A stretch of 47,364 nt of DNA from positions 1-47,364 of the forward strand of contig DXIN01000004.1 of NCBI GenBank assembly GCA_019112865.1, given 5' to 3'. The DNA is from Candidatus Helicobacter avicola (GTDB lineage Bacteria > Campylobacterota > Campylobacteria > Campylobacterales > Helicobacteraceae). The notes beneath the pieces were generated by a model. That model was not told the origin of the DNA, did not search any database, and worked only from the letters and a program-made list of their open reading frames with translations. Made by a program: the position numbers and the translations under genes. Below, piece after piece: positions 25,486-34,217 of this stretch (position 1 is its first letter; every line of letters begins with the position of its first letter).

Positions 25486-26526
25486 TTAGGTGGTCTCGCC
25501 CAATATGCGTGAGATGATAATCTCTGCTCCATGAGGTGAGATTTTGCCCTGCAGGGTTTGTGAGACTTGAGTAATACGAGGTGCGAGCGTGTCCAAAAAC
25601 TCCAAAATCTGCTCTGAATCTACGCTAGATTCTCGACACACTTGCGCAAGGTTGGCGTTGGCAAACTCTAGGGCATTGTAATATTGGTGGTCTTTGGCGG
25701 CAAAGGGATAGGGGATAAAAAAGCAGGGCAAGCCATTGGCGCAGTTTTCCCACACGCTCCCAGCTCCTGCACGGCTAATGCACACATCGCTTTGGGATAA
25801 AAACTCAATGAGCGTGGGGCTAAAGGCAAAGAGCTCTACACGCTCTAAAATACCGCTATGTGCGTAAAATTCTCGCACGCGCTCCTCATCACGCGCACCG
25901 CATTGGTGAATCACGCGATAGCCCCGCTCCAAGAGGCTGGGCGCAAGTGCGATAGCAAGGTCATTGATCGCCCTAGCACCTTGTGATCCGCCCAAAAAGA
26001 GTATCGTGCGAATCTCTGTGCGCGTGCGGGCTTTGGCAAAAAATTCCGCGCGCACAGGGTAATCACAGCGATAGAAGTTCTTGCTTGGAAATGCAAATGA
26101 GCCAAAAACTTGCGTGGCAAAGGGCGATAGAATCTTATTGAGCGCACCACTAATGGCGTTTTGCTCATGGATAAAGAGCTTGATAGTGCTCCCCAAAGTC
26201 GCTAGCGAAGCCCCAGCTGCACTAAATCCCCCCACGCTGATGACTGCACGCACATTATGGCGCGCAAAAATCCTCCTACACTCACGCATAGCCTTGTAGA
26301 TTCTGTATAACGCGGTGAGTTTGGCTAAACCGCGCTTATTGACTACGCCGGTGCTATCTAAAAAATATACCGCGCTAAACAAATCGCTGTGCTCAAACCA
26401 CATTTTATCCTGTCCCATTAGTGAACCGATGTAGATACAAGGGATTTGTCGCTTGTGGAGTTCTTGTGCGAGGGCTTTGGCGATAGCGAGATGTCCGCCC
26501 GTGCCACCACCGGTAATAGCGATCAT
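25486..26526 (-). CDS. murG: UDP-GlcNAc:lipid I N-acetylglucosaminyltransferase MurG
   Basis: About 346 residues from ATG 26526 (GGAG just upstream; the reading frame is open further 5' but that part is not MurG-like and overlaps the previous gene). Motifs: ITGGGTGGHLAIAKAL at the N-terminus, VGGFSAAG, HEQNA, FLGGSQGARAIND, and in the C-terminal domain SRAGAGSVWE and PYPFAAKDHQ. It adds GlcNAc to lipid I to make lipid II at the inner face of the cytoplasmic membrane. Start overlaps the rhodanese-like stop (TAATG). Confidence 0.94.
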   Translation of the reverse strand: MIAITGGGTGGHLAIAKALAQELHKRQIPCIYIGSLMGQDKMWFEHSDLFSAVYFLDSTGVVNKRGLAKLTALYRIYKAMRECRRIFARHNVRAVISVGGFSAAGASLATLGSTIKLFIHEQNAISGALNKILSPFATQVFGSFAFPSKNFYRCDYPVRAEFFAKARTRTEIRTILFLGGSQGARAINDLAIALAPSLLERGYRVIHQCGARDEERVREFYAHSGILERVELFAFSPTLIEFLSQSDVCISRAGAGSVWENCANGLPCFFIPYPFAAKDHQYYNALEFANANLAQVCRESSVDSEQILEFLDTLAPRITQVSQTLQGKISPHGAEIIISRILGETT

Positions 26527-27191
26527 TACTCCACCTCGCAGCAATGGGGCTTTTGCGTGCTTATGGGATTGCCATCTGCTTTCCACGCGCCAAACCCACC
26601 CACGAGGCGATAGAGGTTGGTATAACCCAGACTTTTTGCCCACAAAAGTGCTGTGTGTGCGCTCCCTACAGGCGCAAAGATGTCATCACCTTCATCATAA
26701 AAGACGATTTTTGCGTCCTTTTGCGTGCCTAAAAATTCTATAAATTCCTGCTGTGAGCGATTGAGTGCATCTTGCGCCCATTGGTCTATCTTGCCCACTT
26801 CTTGCAGACTTGGGCTTTTGGCAAAGCCAAAATGCTTTGCTCCTGGGATTAGTCCGAGATTATAGATCCCGCGTGGCAGTGTGGCGATGATGACAAAAGA
26901 ATCGAGATTTTGAGCAAGTGTGTGTGAATCTATAAGTTCATAGCCCGAAGATTTGGCGCGTTGGATAAGGGCGAGGGCATCTTCTTGGGTAGAGCTTGGT
27001 TGTGCTTGGTTTGCTTGGTTTGTGGTGTTTGTGAGATTGAGATAAGCTTGTGTGAGGGCAATGTATTTGTTTGGGGTCGTCTCACTGGGCGCTTTGAAGT
27101 AAAACAAAAGTATGGTTGCCACGCCAAAGATGATGGCAAATGCAATCACAAATAGCTTTAGTCTTTTTTTTGTGGTAGTGTGTGTTGGCAT
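26526..27191 (-). CDS. membrane-anchored rhodanese-like protein lacking the active-site Cys
   Basis: 221 residues from ATG 27191 (AAAGGAGCTAAT). One N-terminal membrane helix (LKLFVIAFAIIFGVATILLF), a Gln/Thr-rich linker, then a rhodanese domain from about residue 85: LIDSHTL, GLIPGAKHFGF and LYRLVGGFGAWKADGNPI. In active rhodaneses a Cys follows the fourth strand (YCxxGxRS); here the place reads VFYDEGDDIFAPVGSAHT, with Asp instead, so sulfur transfer is unlikely. The domain probably faces the periplasm. Two C-terminal Cys (HCCEVE) are noticeable. It lies between valS and murG, overlapping murG. Confidence 0.7.
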   Translation of the reverse strand: MPTHTTTKKRLKLFVIAFAIIFGVATILLFYFKAPSETTPNKYIALTQAYLNLTNTTNQANQAQPSSTQEDALALIQRAKSSGYELIDSHTLAQNLDSFVIIATLPRGIYNLGLIPGAKHFGFAKSPSLQEVGKIDQWAQDALNRSQQEFIEFLGTQKDAKIVFYDEGDDIFAPVGSAHTALLWAKSLGYTNLYRLVGGFGAWKADGNPISTQKPHCCEVE

Positions 27192-27192
27192 A

Positions 27193-29910
27193 TTAGCTCC
27201 TTTGTAATGTGTGGAGTTCGCTTTGGACTTTTTGGAGCTTGTCCTTAGCATTCGTGAGTGCTGTGCGATTTTGCTCTAGCACTTGGGCAGGGGCATTTTT
27301 GAGGAAATTTGGATTTTCAAGCATCGCGCTTAGTTTGGCGATTTCTTTTTGGAGTTTGCCCTCTTGGGAAGTAAGGCGTGTGATGATACTGCTCACATCA
27401 ATTCCACTTAGTGCTACAAAGCTTTGCACTGCTTCACCCACATCGCTTATGCACTCCGTGGGGTTGGGGCTTGTAGGATCTAAAATCGTGAGATCTTTAA
27501 CCTTAGCAAGTTTGCTCACAAAAAGCGTGAGCAGGGCAGAATCTATCGGAGCATTGAGACGCACAAAGGCGTGTTGAATCGGCGCATTGCCCAGCTCCAA
27601 AGTCGCCTTAATGCGTCGCAAGGAGATAATGCACTCTTTGATGAGCCCAAACTCCCGCTCTATGCCATCATCTTGGTGCGCGTATGTGGGAAAATTCGCA
27701 ATCATAATCGATGGACTATCCTCTAGGCGCGTGCCACTAAGCGCATGCCACAAGTCCTCGCTGATAAAGGGCATAAAGGGGTGCAGGAGTTTGAGAGATT
27801 CTCTAAACACCGCGCCTAGCTCAAAAATCGCCTCTTTTTGCGCCTTAGCAAGCTCAATCCCCCAATCACAAAATTCATTCCACAAGAAGTGATACAGCAC
27901 GCTTGTGGCGTCGTTGAAGCGATAATGATCAAGTGCGTGGCGCAGTTGCATAGTCGCAAAGCCAAGACGTGAGCGCATATACAGCCCAAGCGGCGTGTGA
28001 AATGGCTTAGAATCTAAATCATCTCGGAAGTATGGGGATTTAGGTGAAAGCTGGGCGGCATACATTAGGAGGAATTGCGCGGCATTATAGATTTTATTAG
28101 CAAAGTTCTTACCTAGCTCAAGCTGGGAATAAGAGAGCTTGATGTCCCTGCCTTGCGCGCACAGGCTTGCTAGAGTAAAACGCACAGAATCTGCACCATA
28201 AGTCTCTATGATTTCAAGCGGATCGATCACATTGCCCTTTGATTTGCTCATTTTATCTCCCTTTTCATCACGTACAAGGGCGTGCAGATAGATGTCGTTA
28301 AAAGGTAGTTTGCCTAGCAGAGATTCTCCAGCTAGGAGCATACGCGCCACCCAAAAAAACAAAATATCAAAGCCCGTAATCAGCAAGGAGTTGGGATAGA
28401 ATCTCTGCAAATCATCGGTGTGGTAGAGCGCGCGTGAATCTTGCGTGCTGTTTAGATTCTGTGCTAGATTCTCTAAATCTTGGGCTTTGCTCTGTGAATC
28501 TTGCGTGTCGCTCTCGCTAGATTCATTGCCCCAGCCAAGTGTGCTAAACGCCCACAATGCCGAGCTAAACCAAGTATCAAGCACATCTTCATCTTGTGTG
28601 GTAATGGTAACGTGGCATTTGGGGCAGGTAGGGTAATCGTGCTCACTAGCGACTTTCTCGCCACATACACAATACCACACAGGGATTCTATGTCCCCACC
28701 ACAGCTGCCGACTGATACACCACGGGCGCAGATCGCGCATCCATGCGTTGTAGTTATTGAGCCACTGCGCGGGGAAAAACTTCGCCTCACCCGCATTGAC
28801 GCGCTCTATGGCTTGTGTGGCAACTTCTTTGCGCACAAACCACTGCTTGGAGATGTAAGGCTCGATGATATTGCCACAGCGGTAGCATACGCCCACTTGG
28901 TTTGTGTAAGGCTCTATGGCGTGGATAAAGCCCTCTTGTTTGAGTTTTGAGACGATTTGCTCGCGCGCTTGCAATCGTTCTAGTCCTGCAAACTCCCCGG
29001 CAAGGTGGTTTAAAATCCCTTTTTCATCAAAAACCACAAGTGAGGGGAGATTATGGCGTTTGCCCACTTCATAGTCGTTCATATCGTGCGCGGGCGTTAC
29101 TTTCACACAGCCTGTCCCAAAGCCCATATCCACATGTGAATCTGCGATGATGGGGATCTCGCGATCTAGCAATGGCAGCAGGATACTCTTGCCTATGAGG
29201 TGCTTGTAGCGTTCATCATCAGGATGCACCATCACCGCCGTATCGCCAAAGAATGTCTCGGGGCGCGTGGTGGCGACTATGAGGGATTCTTGTGAATCTT
29301 TGATAGGGTATTTGATATGATACAAAAAGCCATCGTTTTGCTTATACTCCACTTCGATATCGCTCAATGCGCCATCATGCGTGCACCAATTAATCATATA
29401 AGAATCTTGCACGATGAGTCCTTGCTCATACCACTGCACAAATGCCTTTTTAACCGCATTTTTAAGCCCATTATCCATCGTAAATCGCAATCTACTCCAC
29501 GCCGGCGATATGCCGAGTTTGCGCATTTGGTTTAGAATCTTGCCTCCGGATTCTTCTTTCCATTCCCACACTTTTTGGATAAATGCCTCGCGTCCGATAC
29601 TCTCTTTGCTTATGCCTTGGGCGAGGAGTTGCTTTTCTACGATGTTTTGCGTGGCGATACCGGCGTGATCCATTCCCGGCTGATAGAGTGTCGCATAGCC
29701 GTCCATTCGCTTGTAACGCGTGATGATGTCTTGGAGAGTGAAAGTAAGCGCGTGTCCGATGTGTAGCACACCTGTAACATTTGGTGGGGGCATCATAATG
29801 CAAAAGTTTTTTTGTTTGCTTCTATCGACTTCAAAATATCCGCGTTCTTGGCATATTTCATAGATTTTAGATTCTATAGCTTGTGGATTGTAGGTTTTTT
29901 TTTCTTGCAT
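27193..29910 (-). CDS. valS: valine--tRNA ligase
   Basis: 905 residues, class I. Signature HIGH in NVTGVLHIGHALTF, KMSKS in DKMSKSKGNVIDPLEI, the editing domain (VATTRPETFFGDTAVMVHP) and a C-terminal coiled coil (KLQKEIAKLSAML). It charges tRNA-Val; tRNA-Val(TAC) lies at 32702. In the catalytic domain, between STLGWGN and LQRFYPNSLLITGFD, there is a Ser/Gln/Asp-rich insert of about 35 residues not found in ordinary ValRS, bounded by direct repeats. A run of nine A lies within the first codons. Confidence 0.95.
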   Translation of the reverse strand: MQEKKTYNPQAIESKIYEICQERGYFEVDRSKQKNFCIMMPPPNVTGVLHIGHALTFTLQDIITRYKRMDGYATLYQPGMDHAGIATQNIVEKQLLAQGISKESIGREAFIQKVWEWKEESGGKILNQMRKLGISPAWSRLRFTMDNGLKNAVKKAFVQWYEQGLIVQDSYMINWCTHDGALSDIEVEYKQNDGFLYHIKYPIKDSQESLIVATTRPETFFGDTAVMVHPDDERYKHLIGKSILLPLLDREIPIIADSHVDMGFGTGCVKVTPAHDMNDYEVGKRHNLPSLVVFDEKGILNHLAGEFAGLERLQAREQIVSKLKQEGFIHAIEPYTNQVGVCYRCGNIIEPYISKQWFVRKEVATQAIERVNAGEAKFFPAQWLNNYNAWMRDLRPWCISRQLWWGHRIPVWYCVCGEKVASEHDYPTCPKCHVTITTQDEDVLDTWFSSALWAFSTLGWGNESSESDTQDSQSKAQDLENLAQNLNSTQDSRALYHTDDLQRFYPNSLLITGFDILFFWVARMLLAGESLLGKLPFNDIYLHALVRDEKGDKMSKSKGNVIDPLEIIETYGADSVRFTLASLCAQGRDIKLSYSQLELGKNFANKIYNAAQFLLMYAAQLSPKSPYFRDDLDSKPFHTPLGLYMRSRLGFATMQLRHALDHYRFNDATSVLYHFLWNEFCDWGIELAKAQKEAIFELGAVFRESLKLLHPFMPFISEDLWHALSGTRLEDSPSIMIANFPTYAHQDDGIEREFGLIKECIISLRRIKATLELGNAPIQHAFVRLNAPIDSALLTLFVSKLAKVKDLTILDPTSPNPTECISDVGEAVQSFVALSGIDVSSIITRLTSQEGKLQKEIAKLSAMLENPNFLKNAPAQVLEQNRTALTNAKDKLQKVQSELHTLQRS

Positions 29911-29935
29911 AAGAGCACCCTTATTTCTTTAGTTG

Positions 29936-29941
29936 TATAAT
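29936..29941 (+). promoter_or_regulatory. -10 box for fliW
   Basis: TATAAT 39 bases before the fliW start, in the divergent valS-fliW gap. Confidence 0.5.
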
Positions 29942-29979
29942 TTGGCGCAAGAATTATAACAAACTTCTAAGGAGATTGT

Positions 29980-30393
29980 ATGGTTTATGAAGTCAAATCG
30001 CCAATTTTGGGCTTTGAGAATGTGCAAAATGTGGAGCTTGAAAATATTGATGAGACATTTGTGCGATTGAGAGCAATGGACAACACATTTGAAATGACAC
30101 TCATCAATCCTTATGTGCTACTCAAAGAATACAATTTCACGATTCCCACTGCCTTACAAATCCTCCTAGAGCTTGAGGAGGGACGCGATAAAGTCGAAGT
30201 GTATTGCCCGCTCGTGCTCCAAAATCCCGTGCAAGATTCTGAAGTGGGCTTCTCCTCACCCTTTGTGTTTAATCCTGCAAAGGGCTATGTCGCACAAGTC
30301 AGTCTCGATATTCGTGAGTATCCTGAACTTGGGATTACCAAGCCTATCAAAGCCTTTTTACCACAAGAACTTTTAGAATCCCTTGGCAAATAA
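29980..30393 (+). CDS. fliW: flagellar assembly factor FliW
   Basis: 137 residues with the FliW pattern: SPILGFENVQNVEL, NPYVLLKEYNFTIP, VEVYCPLVLQ and a middle part ending KAFLPQELLESLG. FliW binds flagellin and relieves CsrA repression of flagellin translation; in Campylobacterota it controls flagellin level in the cytoplasm. ATG with AAGGAGATTGT. The stop overlaps the start of the helicase gene (TAATG). Confidence 0.9.
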   Translation: MVYEVKSPILGFENVQNVELENIDETFVRLRAMDNTFEMTLINPYVLLKEYNFTIPTALQILLELEEGRDKVEVYCPLVLQNPVQDSEVGFSSPFVFNPAKGYVAQVSLDIREYPELGITKPIKAFLPQELLESLGK

Positions 30394-32423
30394 TGCCTCT
30401 CTCTCGCCTAAATACAGAACAATACCGCGCTGCGACTGCTAAGCGGGGCTATAATCTCATCATCGCTTCAGCAGGCACGGGCAAAACTTCTACGATTGTC
30501 GGACGCATAGCGTTTTTGCTCCAAAATGACATACACCCAAAGCAGATTTTGCTCCTAACCTTTACCAACAAGGCAAGTGCCGAGATGATTGAGCGCGTGG
30601 GAAGATTCTTTAGCCCCAAAATCGCTGGTGAGATAGAATCTGGCACATTCCACGCAGTAGCCTATCGCTATCTTAAAGAGCATTTGCACATCACGCTCAA
30701 AACCCCAAAGGAGTTAAAGATTCTCTTTAAAAGCCTCTTTGAGAGACGCATTTTTAGCGAACGTAGCTCGGCGGCAGTGTATTCTTCACAATATCTCTAT
30801 GATAGCCACTCACTCTATCTCAATAGTGGCTCAAGCCTTAGCTTTGGCGAATGGGTGTGTCAAAAAATCCCTGCACAAGCTCCCTATGTCCAAATCTATG
30901 AAGATGTGTTGGCGGAATTTGACGAGCTTAAGCGATACCACAATTATGCGGATTATAATGATTTGCTCTTGCTGTTTCGATGTGAAATCGCTAAAAACGC
31001 GCTAGGCTTTGAAGAGGTGCTGTGTGATGAATACCAAGACACTAACCCTCTGCAAGATTCTATCCTCCAAACTTTAAGACCCAAAAGTCTCTTTTGTGTG
31101 GGGGATTATGACCAAAGTATTTATGCATTCAATGGTGCGGACATTGGGATTATCGGGAGTTTTGCAGATAAATACCCACAAGCGCAAGTTTTTAGCCTAA
31201 GCAAAAATTATCGCTCTTCAGCAGAGATTCTCTCTCTAGCCGATAGAGTTATTAAGCACAATCCTAGAATCTACCCAAAAAATCTAGAAGTGATTAAAGA
31301 GGGGGTATTCCCACCACCTAAACTTTTGGGCTTTGATGAGTTGTTTGCGCAGTATCAGGGGATTGCCAAGCATATTGCATTAAGCAACTACAAGCATGAG
31401 GATATTGCGATTATTTTTCGCAATAATGCGAGCGCAGACGGCTTGGAGGCGTCATTGCGTGAGCTTGGAATCTCATGTAGGCGCAAGGGTAGCACGAGTT
31501 TTTTTGATAGCAAAGAAGTGAATATCGTGTTTGATATTTGTGCCATAGCTATCTATCCGCGCGATATGATGGCATATATCCATATCTTAGGTTATGGCAA
31601 GGGCATAGGCAATGCTATGGCAAAGGATATTTATGAATCTCTCCTGCGACTTGGCGATGGTGTAGCACTTAGGGGGATCTTTAGCCCAGATTCTAAGGTG
31701 CGTCCCTATGAACAGAGGGCAAAAAACACAGAACTTGGGCTTTTTGATGATTTTTTTGCCCTGCAAGCAAAAAATCGCTTTGATGCACATATTTCTAAGC
31801 GATTTGCCTCTCACCCGATTTTGGAGCACCCCAAACTTAGTGTCAAAGGTGCGCAGTTTTTGGATAGGTTTTTTACAATGCTTGGTGAGATAAAAGAGCT
31901 TAAAAGCCCAAAGAATCTCATCGCGCGCATCGTCCATAGTGAGTTTTTTAAAGACATCGCGCACAATCTTGCCCAAAGTCGCGCCAAAAACAAAGATGGC
32001 AGTATTGATAGCGATCGTTTGCAAAAGGCTCAAGATTCTCTACAACGCAAGGTTTCTTTGCTGCAGGATTTGGCGTGCAACTATCAAGAAGTAGGGAAGT
32101 TTTTAAACGCTATGATACTTGGCTCTAGTGAAGCAAGTGAAGGGAGTGGTGTGAATCTGCTTAGCGTGCATGCGAGCAAGGGTTTAGAGTTTCGTGATGT
32201 GTATATCGTGGATTTGATGGAGGGGAGATTTCCAAATGTCAAGCTAATGAATAAGGGTGGGAGTTTGGAGGAAGAGAGGAGATTGATGTATGTTGCAATC
32301 ACGCGCGCCAAAGAAAATCTCGTGCTTTCATATGCGAAAAGGGACGCACTTAAGGGCATTGAGTATGAACCATCAAGATTTTTGTATGAAGCCAAACTTT
32401 TGCATAAAAATGCACGAACTTAA
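30393..32423 (+). CDS. uvrD: UvrD/PcrA/Rep-type DNA helicase
   Basis: 676 residues, superfamily 1A. Motifs: LNTEQYRAA (Q motif), Walker A ASAGTGKTSTIV, LTFTNKASAEM (Ia), Walker B CDEYQDTNP, GDYDQSIYAFNGAD (III), FSLSKNYRSS (IV), LLSVHASKGLEF (V) and RRLMYVAITRAKENL (VI). It unwinds DNA 3' to 5' in excision and mismatch-like repair or fork restart. Start ATG 30393 shares a base with the fliW stop. UvrD and Rep/PcrA cannot be separated with certainty from motifs alone. Confidence 0.88.
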   Translation: MPLSRLNTEQYRAATAKRGYNLIIASAGTGKTSTIVGRIAFLLQNDIHPKQILLLTFTNKASAEMIERVGRFFSPKIAGEIESGTFHAVAYRYLKEHLHITLKTPKELKILFKSLFERRIFSERSSAAVYSSQYLYDSHSLYLNSGSSLSFGEWVCQKIPAQAPYVQIYEDVLAEFDELKRYHNYADYNDLLLLFRCEIAKNALGFEEVLCDEYQDTNPLQDSILQTLRPKSLFCVGDYDQSIYAFNGADIGIIGSFADKYPQAQVFSLSKNYRSSAEILSLADRVIKHNPRIYPKNLEVIKEGVFPPPKLLGFDELFAQYQGIAKHIALSNYKHEDIAIIFRNNASADGLEASLRELGISCRRKGSTSFFDSKEVNIVFDICAIAIYPRDMMAYIHILGYGKGIGNAMAKDIYESLLRLGDGVALRGIFSPDSKVRPYEQRAKNTELGLFDDFFALQAKNRFDAHISKRFASHPILEHPKLSVKGAQFLDRFFTMLGEIKELKSPKNLIARIVHSEFFKDIAHNLAQSRAKNKDGSIDSDRLQKAQDSLQRKVSLLQDLACNYQEVGKFLNAMILGSSEASEGSGVNLLSVHASKGLEFRDVYIVDLMEGRFPNVKLMNKGGSLEEERRLMYVAITRAKENLVLSYAKRDALKGIEYEPSRFLYEAKLLHKNART

Positions 32424-32434
32424 GGGTGTATCTC

Positions 32435-32463
32435 TTGACAAACACAAGCAAAATGACTATAAT
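32435..32463 (+). promoter_or_regulatory. consensus promoter for the Lys-Glu-Val-Asp tRNA cluster
   Basis: TTGACA, 17-base spacer, TATAAT; 39 bases before tRNA-Lys. Confidence 0.85.
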
Positions 32464-32502
32464 TTCGCTTCTTTGTAAAAAGATGAGGGCTTGCAGACTT
32501 AT

Positions 32503-32578
<76 letters not shown>

Positions 32579-32613
32579 CGAAATCAATCAGATTTATTTT
32601 CACAAATAAAAGT

Positions 32614-32688
32614 GGCCCCTTCATCTAACGGTTAGGATACCACCCTTTCACGGTGGCTACAGGGGTTCGAATCCCCTAGGGGTCACCA
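32614..32688 (+). tRNA. tRNA-Glu (TTC)
   Basis: 75 bases, acceptor GGCCCCT/AGGGGTC, anticodon loop CTTTCAC, encoded CCA. Confidence 0.97.
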
Positions 32689-32701
32689 CTTTTATTTTTT
32701 T

Positions 32702-32777
32702 GGTCGCTTAGCTCAGTTGGTAGAGCGCCACCCTTACAAGGTGGATGTCATAAGTTCGAGTCTTATAGCGACCACCA
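32702..32777 (+). tRNA. tRNA-Val (TAC)
   Basis: 76 bases, acceptor GGTCGCT/AGCGACC, anticodon loop CTTACAA, encoded CCA. Confidence 0.97.
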
Positions 32778-32797
32778 CTTTTCTCATAACTCATGGT

Positions 32798-32874
32798 GGA
32801 GCGGTAGTTCAGTTGGTTAGAATACCTGCCTGTCACGCAGGGGGTCGCGGGTTCGAGCCCCGTCCGTTCCGCCA
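32798..32874 (+). tRNA. tRNA-Asp (GTC)
   Basis: 77 bases, acceptor GGAGCGG/CCGTTCC, anticodon loop CTGTCAC, encoded CCA. Confidence 0.97.
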
Positions 32875-33003
32875 CTCCTTTTTGTGCTACGACTAGCCCA
32901 CCAAGCTACTTTCTAGGTGTTGCGTTTATAATACTACTAAGACACATCACACTCTACGATTTTTGCGTGCCTAATGCTCGGATTTGTGAGTGGTTGAAGA
33001 ATC

Positions 33004-33915
33004 CTAGTATAGCACCCACACCCATAGCGGTATGGAAATCGCGCTAAAGAGCATACCAAAGGCTATCGCACTCACCGCGAGATTAGAATCTAGCTTAGCT
33101 TTCATCACCATTGCCCCAGCAAGTGTCATAGTCGGCATAGCAGATTCAAAGATTGCAATGAGTAGCGATGGAGAGGATTCTATATGCAAGATTTTGGTTG
33201 CGCTCACAAAGATAAATGGCGCAAGGAGCATTTTGCCTACTATCACGAGTGCTACACTTTTGTAAGAATTTTTGATTGCGCTAAAGCCTAGGGAAAGCCC
33301 GATAGCAAAGAGTGCTACAGAAGTAGCTGATTGTCCAAAAAATGTAATGGGTCCAAAGACAAAATGCGGTAAGCTCACAAGACTACATACTAGCCCAAGC
33401 ACGAGTGCGACAAATGGCGGAAACACCACGATTGCTTTGATATTTTGAAATAAGCTTGGTTTAGTGGGGTGGGCGAGATTGATGATAAATGAGCCAAAGA
33501 GCAAGATTGGTAGCATAGTCGCAAGTGCGTCATAGCAAATTACCTCACCCATATATTGTGGGTTAGGATAGAGTGCGGAGATGATAGGTATCCCGACAAA
33601 GAGTGTGTTGCCAAAGCAAGTGAGGAGTGCCATACTCACTAAGGTGGATTTTGAGAATCTAAAAACTTTGCCAACTCCCACGATGATGCAAGTCGCGATG
33701 ATATTTGAACAAAGCCCTAGCAGGATTACTCCTAGTAGCTCCATATCAAACTTGAGTTTGTAAGTGTTTTCAAAAATCAAGCAAGGCAGAGCAAAGAGCA
33801 GGGCAAAGTCGAGAAACATTTTGGATTGTTTTTGTTTGAGCACACCTACTCTTTTGGCGAGATAGCCACCAAAAAGTAGCACAAAGATCGTAAATAATGG
33901 CTCAAAAATAAACAT
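33004..33915 (-). CDS. AEC (auxin efflux carrier) family transporter
   Basis: 303 residues from ATG 33915 with a strong AAGGAGGAGGAT. About ten membrane helices in two halves, beginning MFIFEPLFTIFVLLFGGYLA and GVLKQKQSKMFLDFALLFALP (outline), and a C-terminal half with ALFAIGLSLGFS and ESAMPTMTLAGAMV, typical of AEC/malate-type permeases. Bacterial members move dicarboxylates or other organic anions; the substrate here is unknown. The frame is open 5' to 34119, but that stretch is translated repeat element and lacks a ribosome site, so I exclude it. Confidence 0.82.
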   Translation of the reverse strand: MFIFEPLFTIFVLLFGGYLAKRVGVLKQKQSKMFLDFALLFALPCLIFENTYKLKFDMELLGVILLGLCSNIIATCIIVGVGKVFRFSKSTLVSMALLTCFGNTLFVGIPIISALYPNPQYMGEVICYDALATMLPILLFGSFIINLAHPTKPSLFQNIKAIVVFPPFVALVLGLVCSLVSLPHFVFGPITFFGQSATSVALFAIGLSLGFSAIKNSYKSVALVIVGKMLLAPFIFVSATKILHIESSPSLLIAIFESAMPTMTLAGAMVMKAKLDSNLAVSAIAFGMLFSAISIPLWVWVLY

Positions 33916-34025
33916 ATCCTCCTCCTTTAAGTCCGTATTTAGAATCCAAAAGCCCCAAAGCTTTAGATTTGGGTCGTATGTGTCAAGTATAGTGGCGAGA
34001 ATCTTTGCTTTAACCCCCGATAAAC

Positions 34026-34061
34026 AAAACGAAGTTTCTTTAGAAAACGAAATTTCTTTAG
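34026..34061 (-). repeat. 18-bp direct repeat, two copies
   Basis: AAAACGAAGTTTCTTTAG followed directly by AAAACGAAATTTCTTTAG (one mismatch). A degenerate pair of the same unit is in copy R4 near 25440-25464. Confidence 0.7.
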
Positions 34062-34076
34062 GAGCACATAGCTCCT
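34060..34076 (+). repeat. lone hairpin module, opposite orientation to R5
   Basis: AGGAGC, 5-nt loop, GCTCCT followed by TGCAATAAAGATTC, the same end structure as the large repeat but facing it. Confidence 0.6.
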
Positions 34077-34085
34077 GCAATAAAG

Positions 34086-34217
34086 ATTCTATAGTCTTAT
34101 TGCAATTTGCTTGTGGCAAATATCATCGCTTGTGTGCGCTCAAATCCACCCCACCCCGCTTACGCGAACATATACTATCTTTTTAGATTCTGTAATATCA
34201 CTGGTGGCTTTGGATTC
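34086..34217 (-). repeat. interspersed hairpin repeat, copy R5
   Basis: Minus strand GAATCCAAAGCCACCAGTG, ATTACAGAATC, TATGTTCGCGTAAGCGG, then hairpin ATTTGC/GCAAAT (34105-34121), TGCAATAAG and CTATAGAATC. Its first G is the third base of the cyclophilin stop codon. With the 18-bp repeats it fills the gene-free stretch 33916-34216. Confidence 0.8.

Noticed and set aside
26527-26643. Longer N-terminus for MurG
   Set aside because: Not MurG-like, overlaps the rhodanese-like gene; the family starts at IAITGGGTGGH.
29893-29905. A9 run at the start of valS as a phase-variation tract
   Set aside because: It encodes Lys codons at the start of an essential gene; short A runs are common in AT-rich genomes.
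33916-34119. Longer N-terminus for the AEC transporter (open frame to 34119)
   Set aside because: This part is translated repeat element and hairpin sequence; a strong ribosome site lies right before the ATG at 33915, where the first membrane helix starts.
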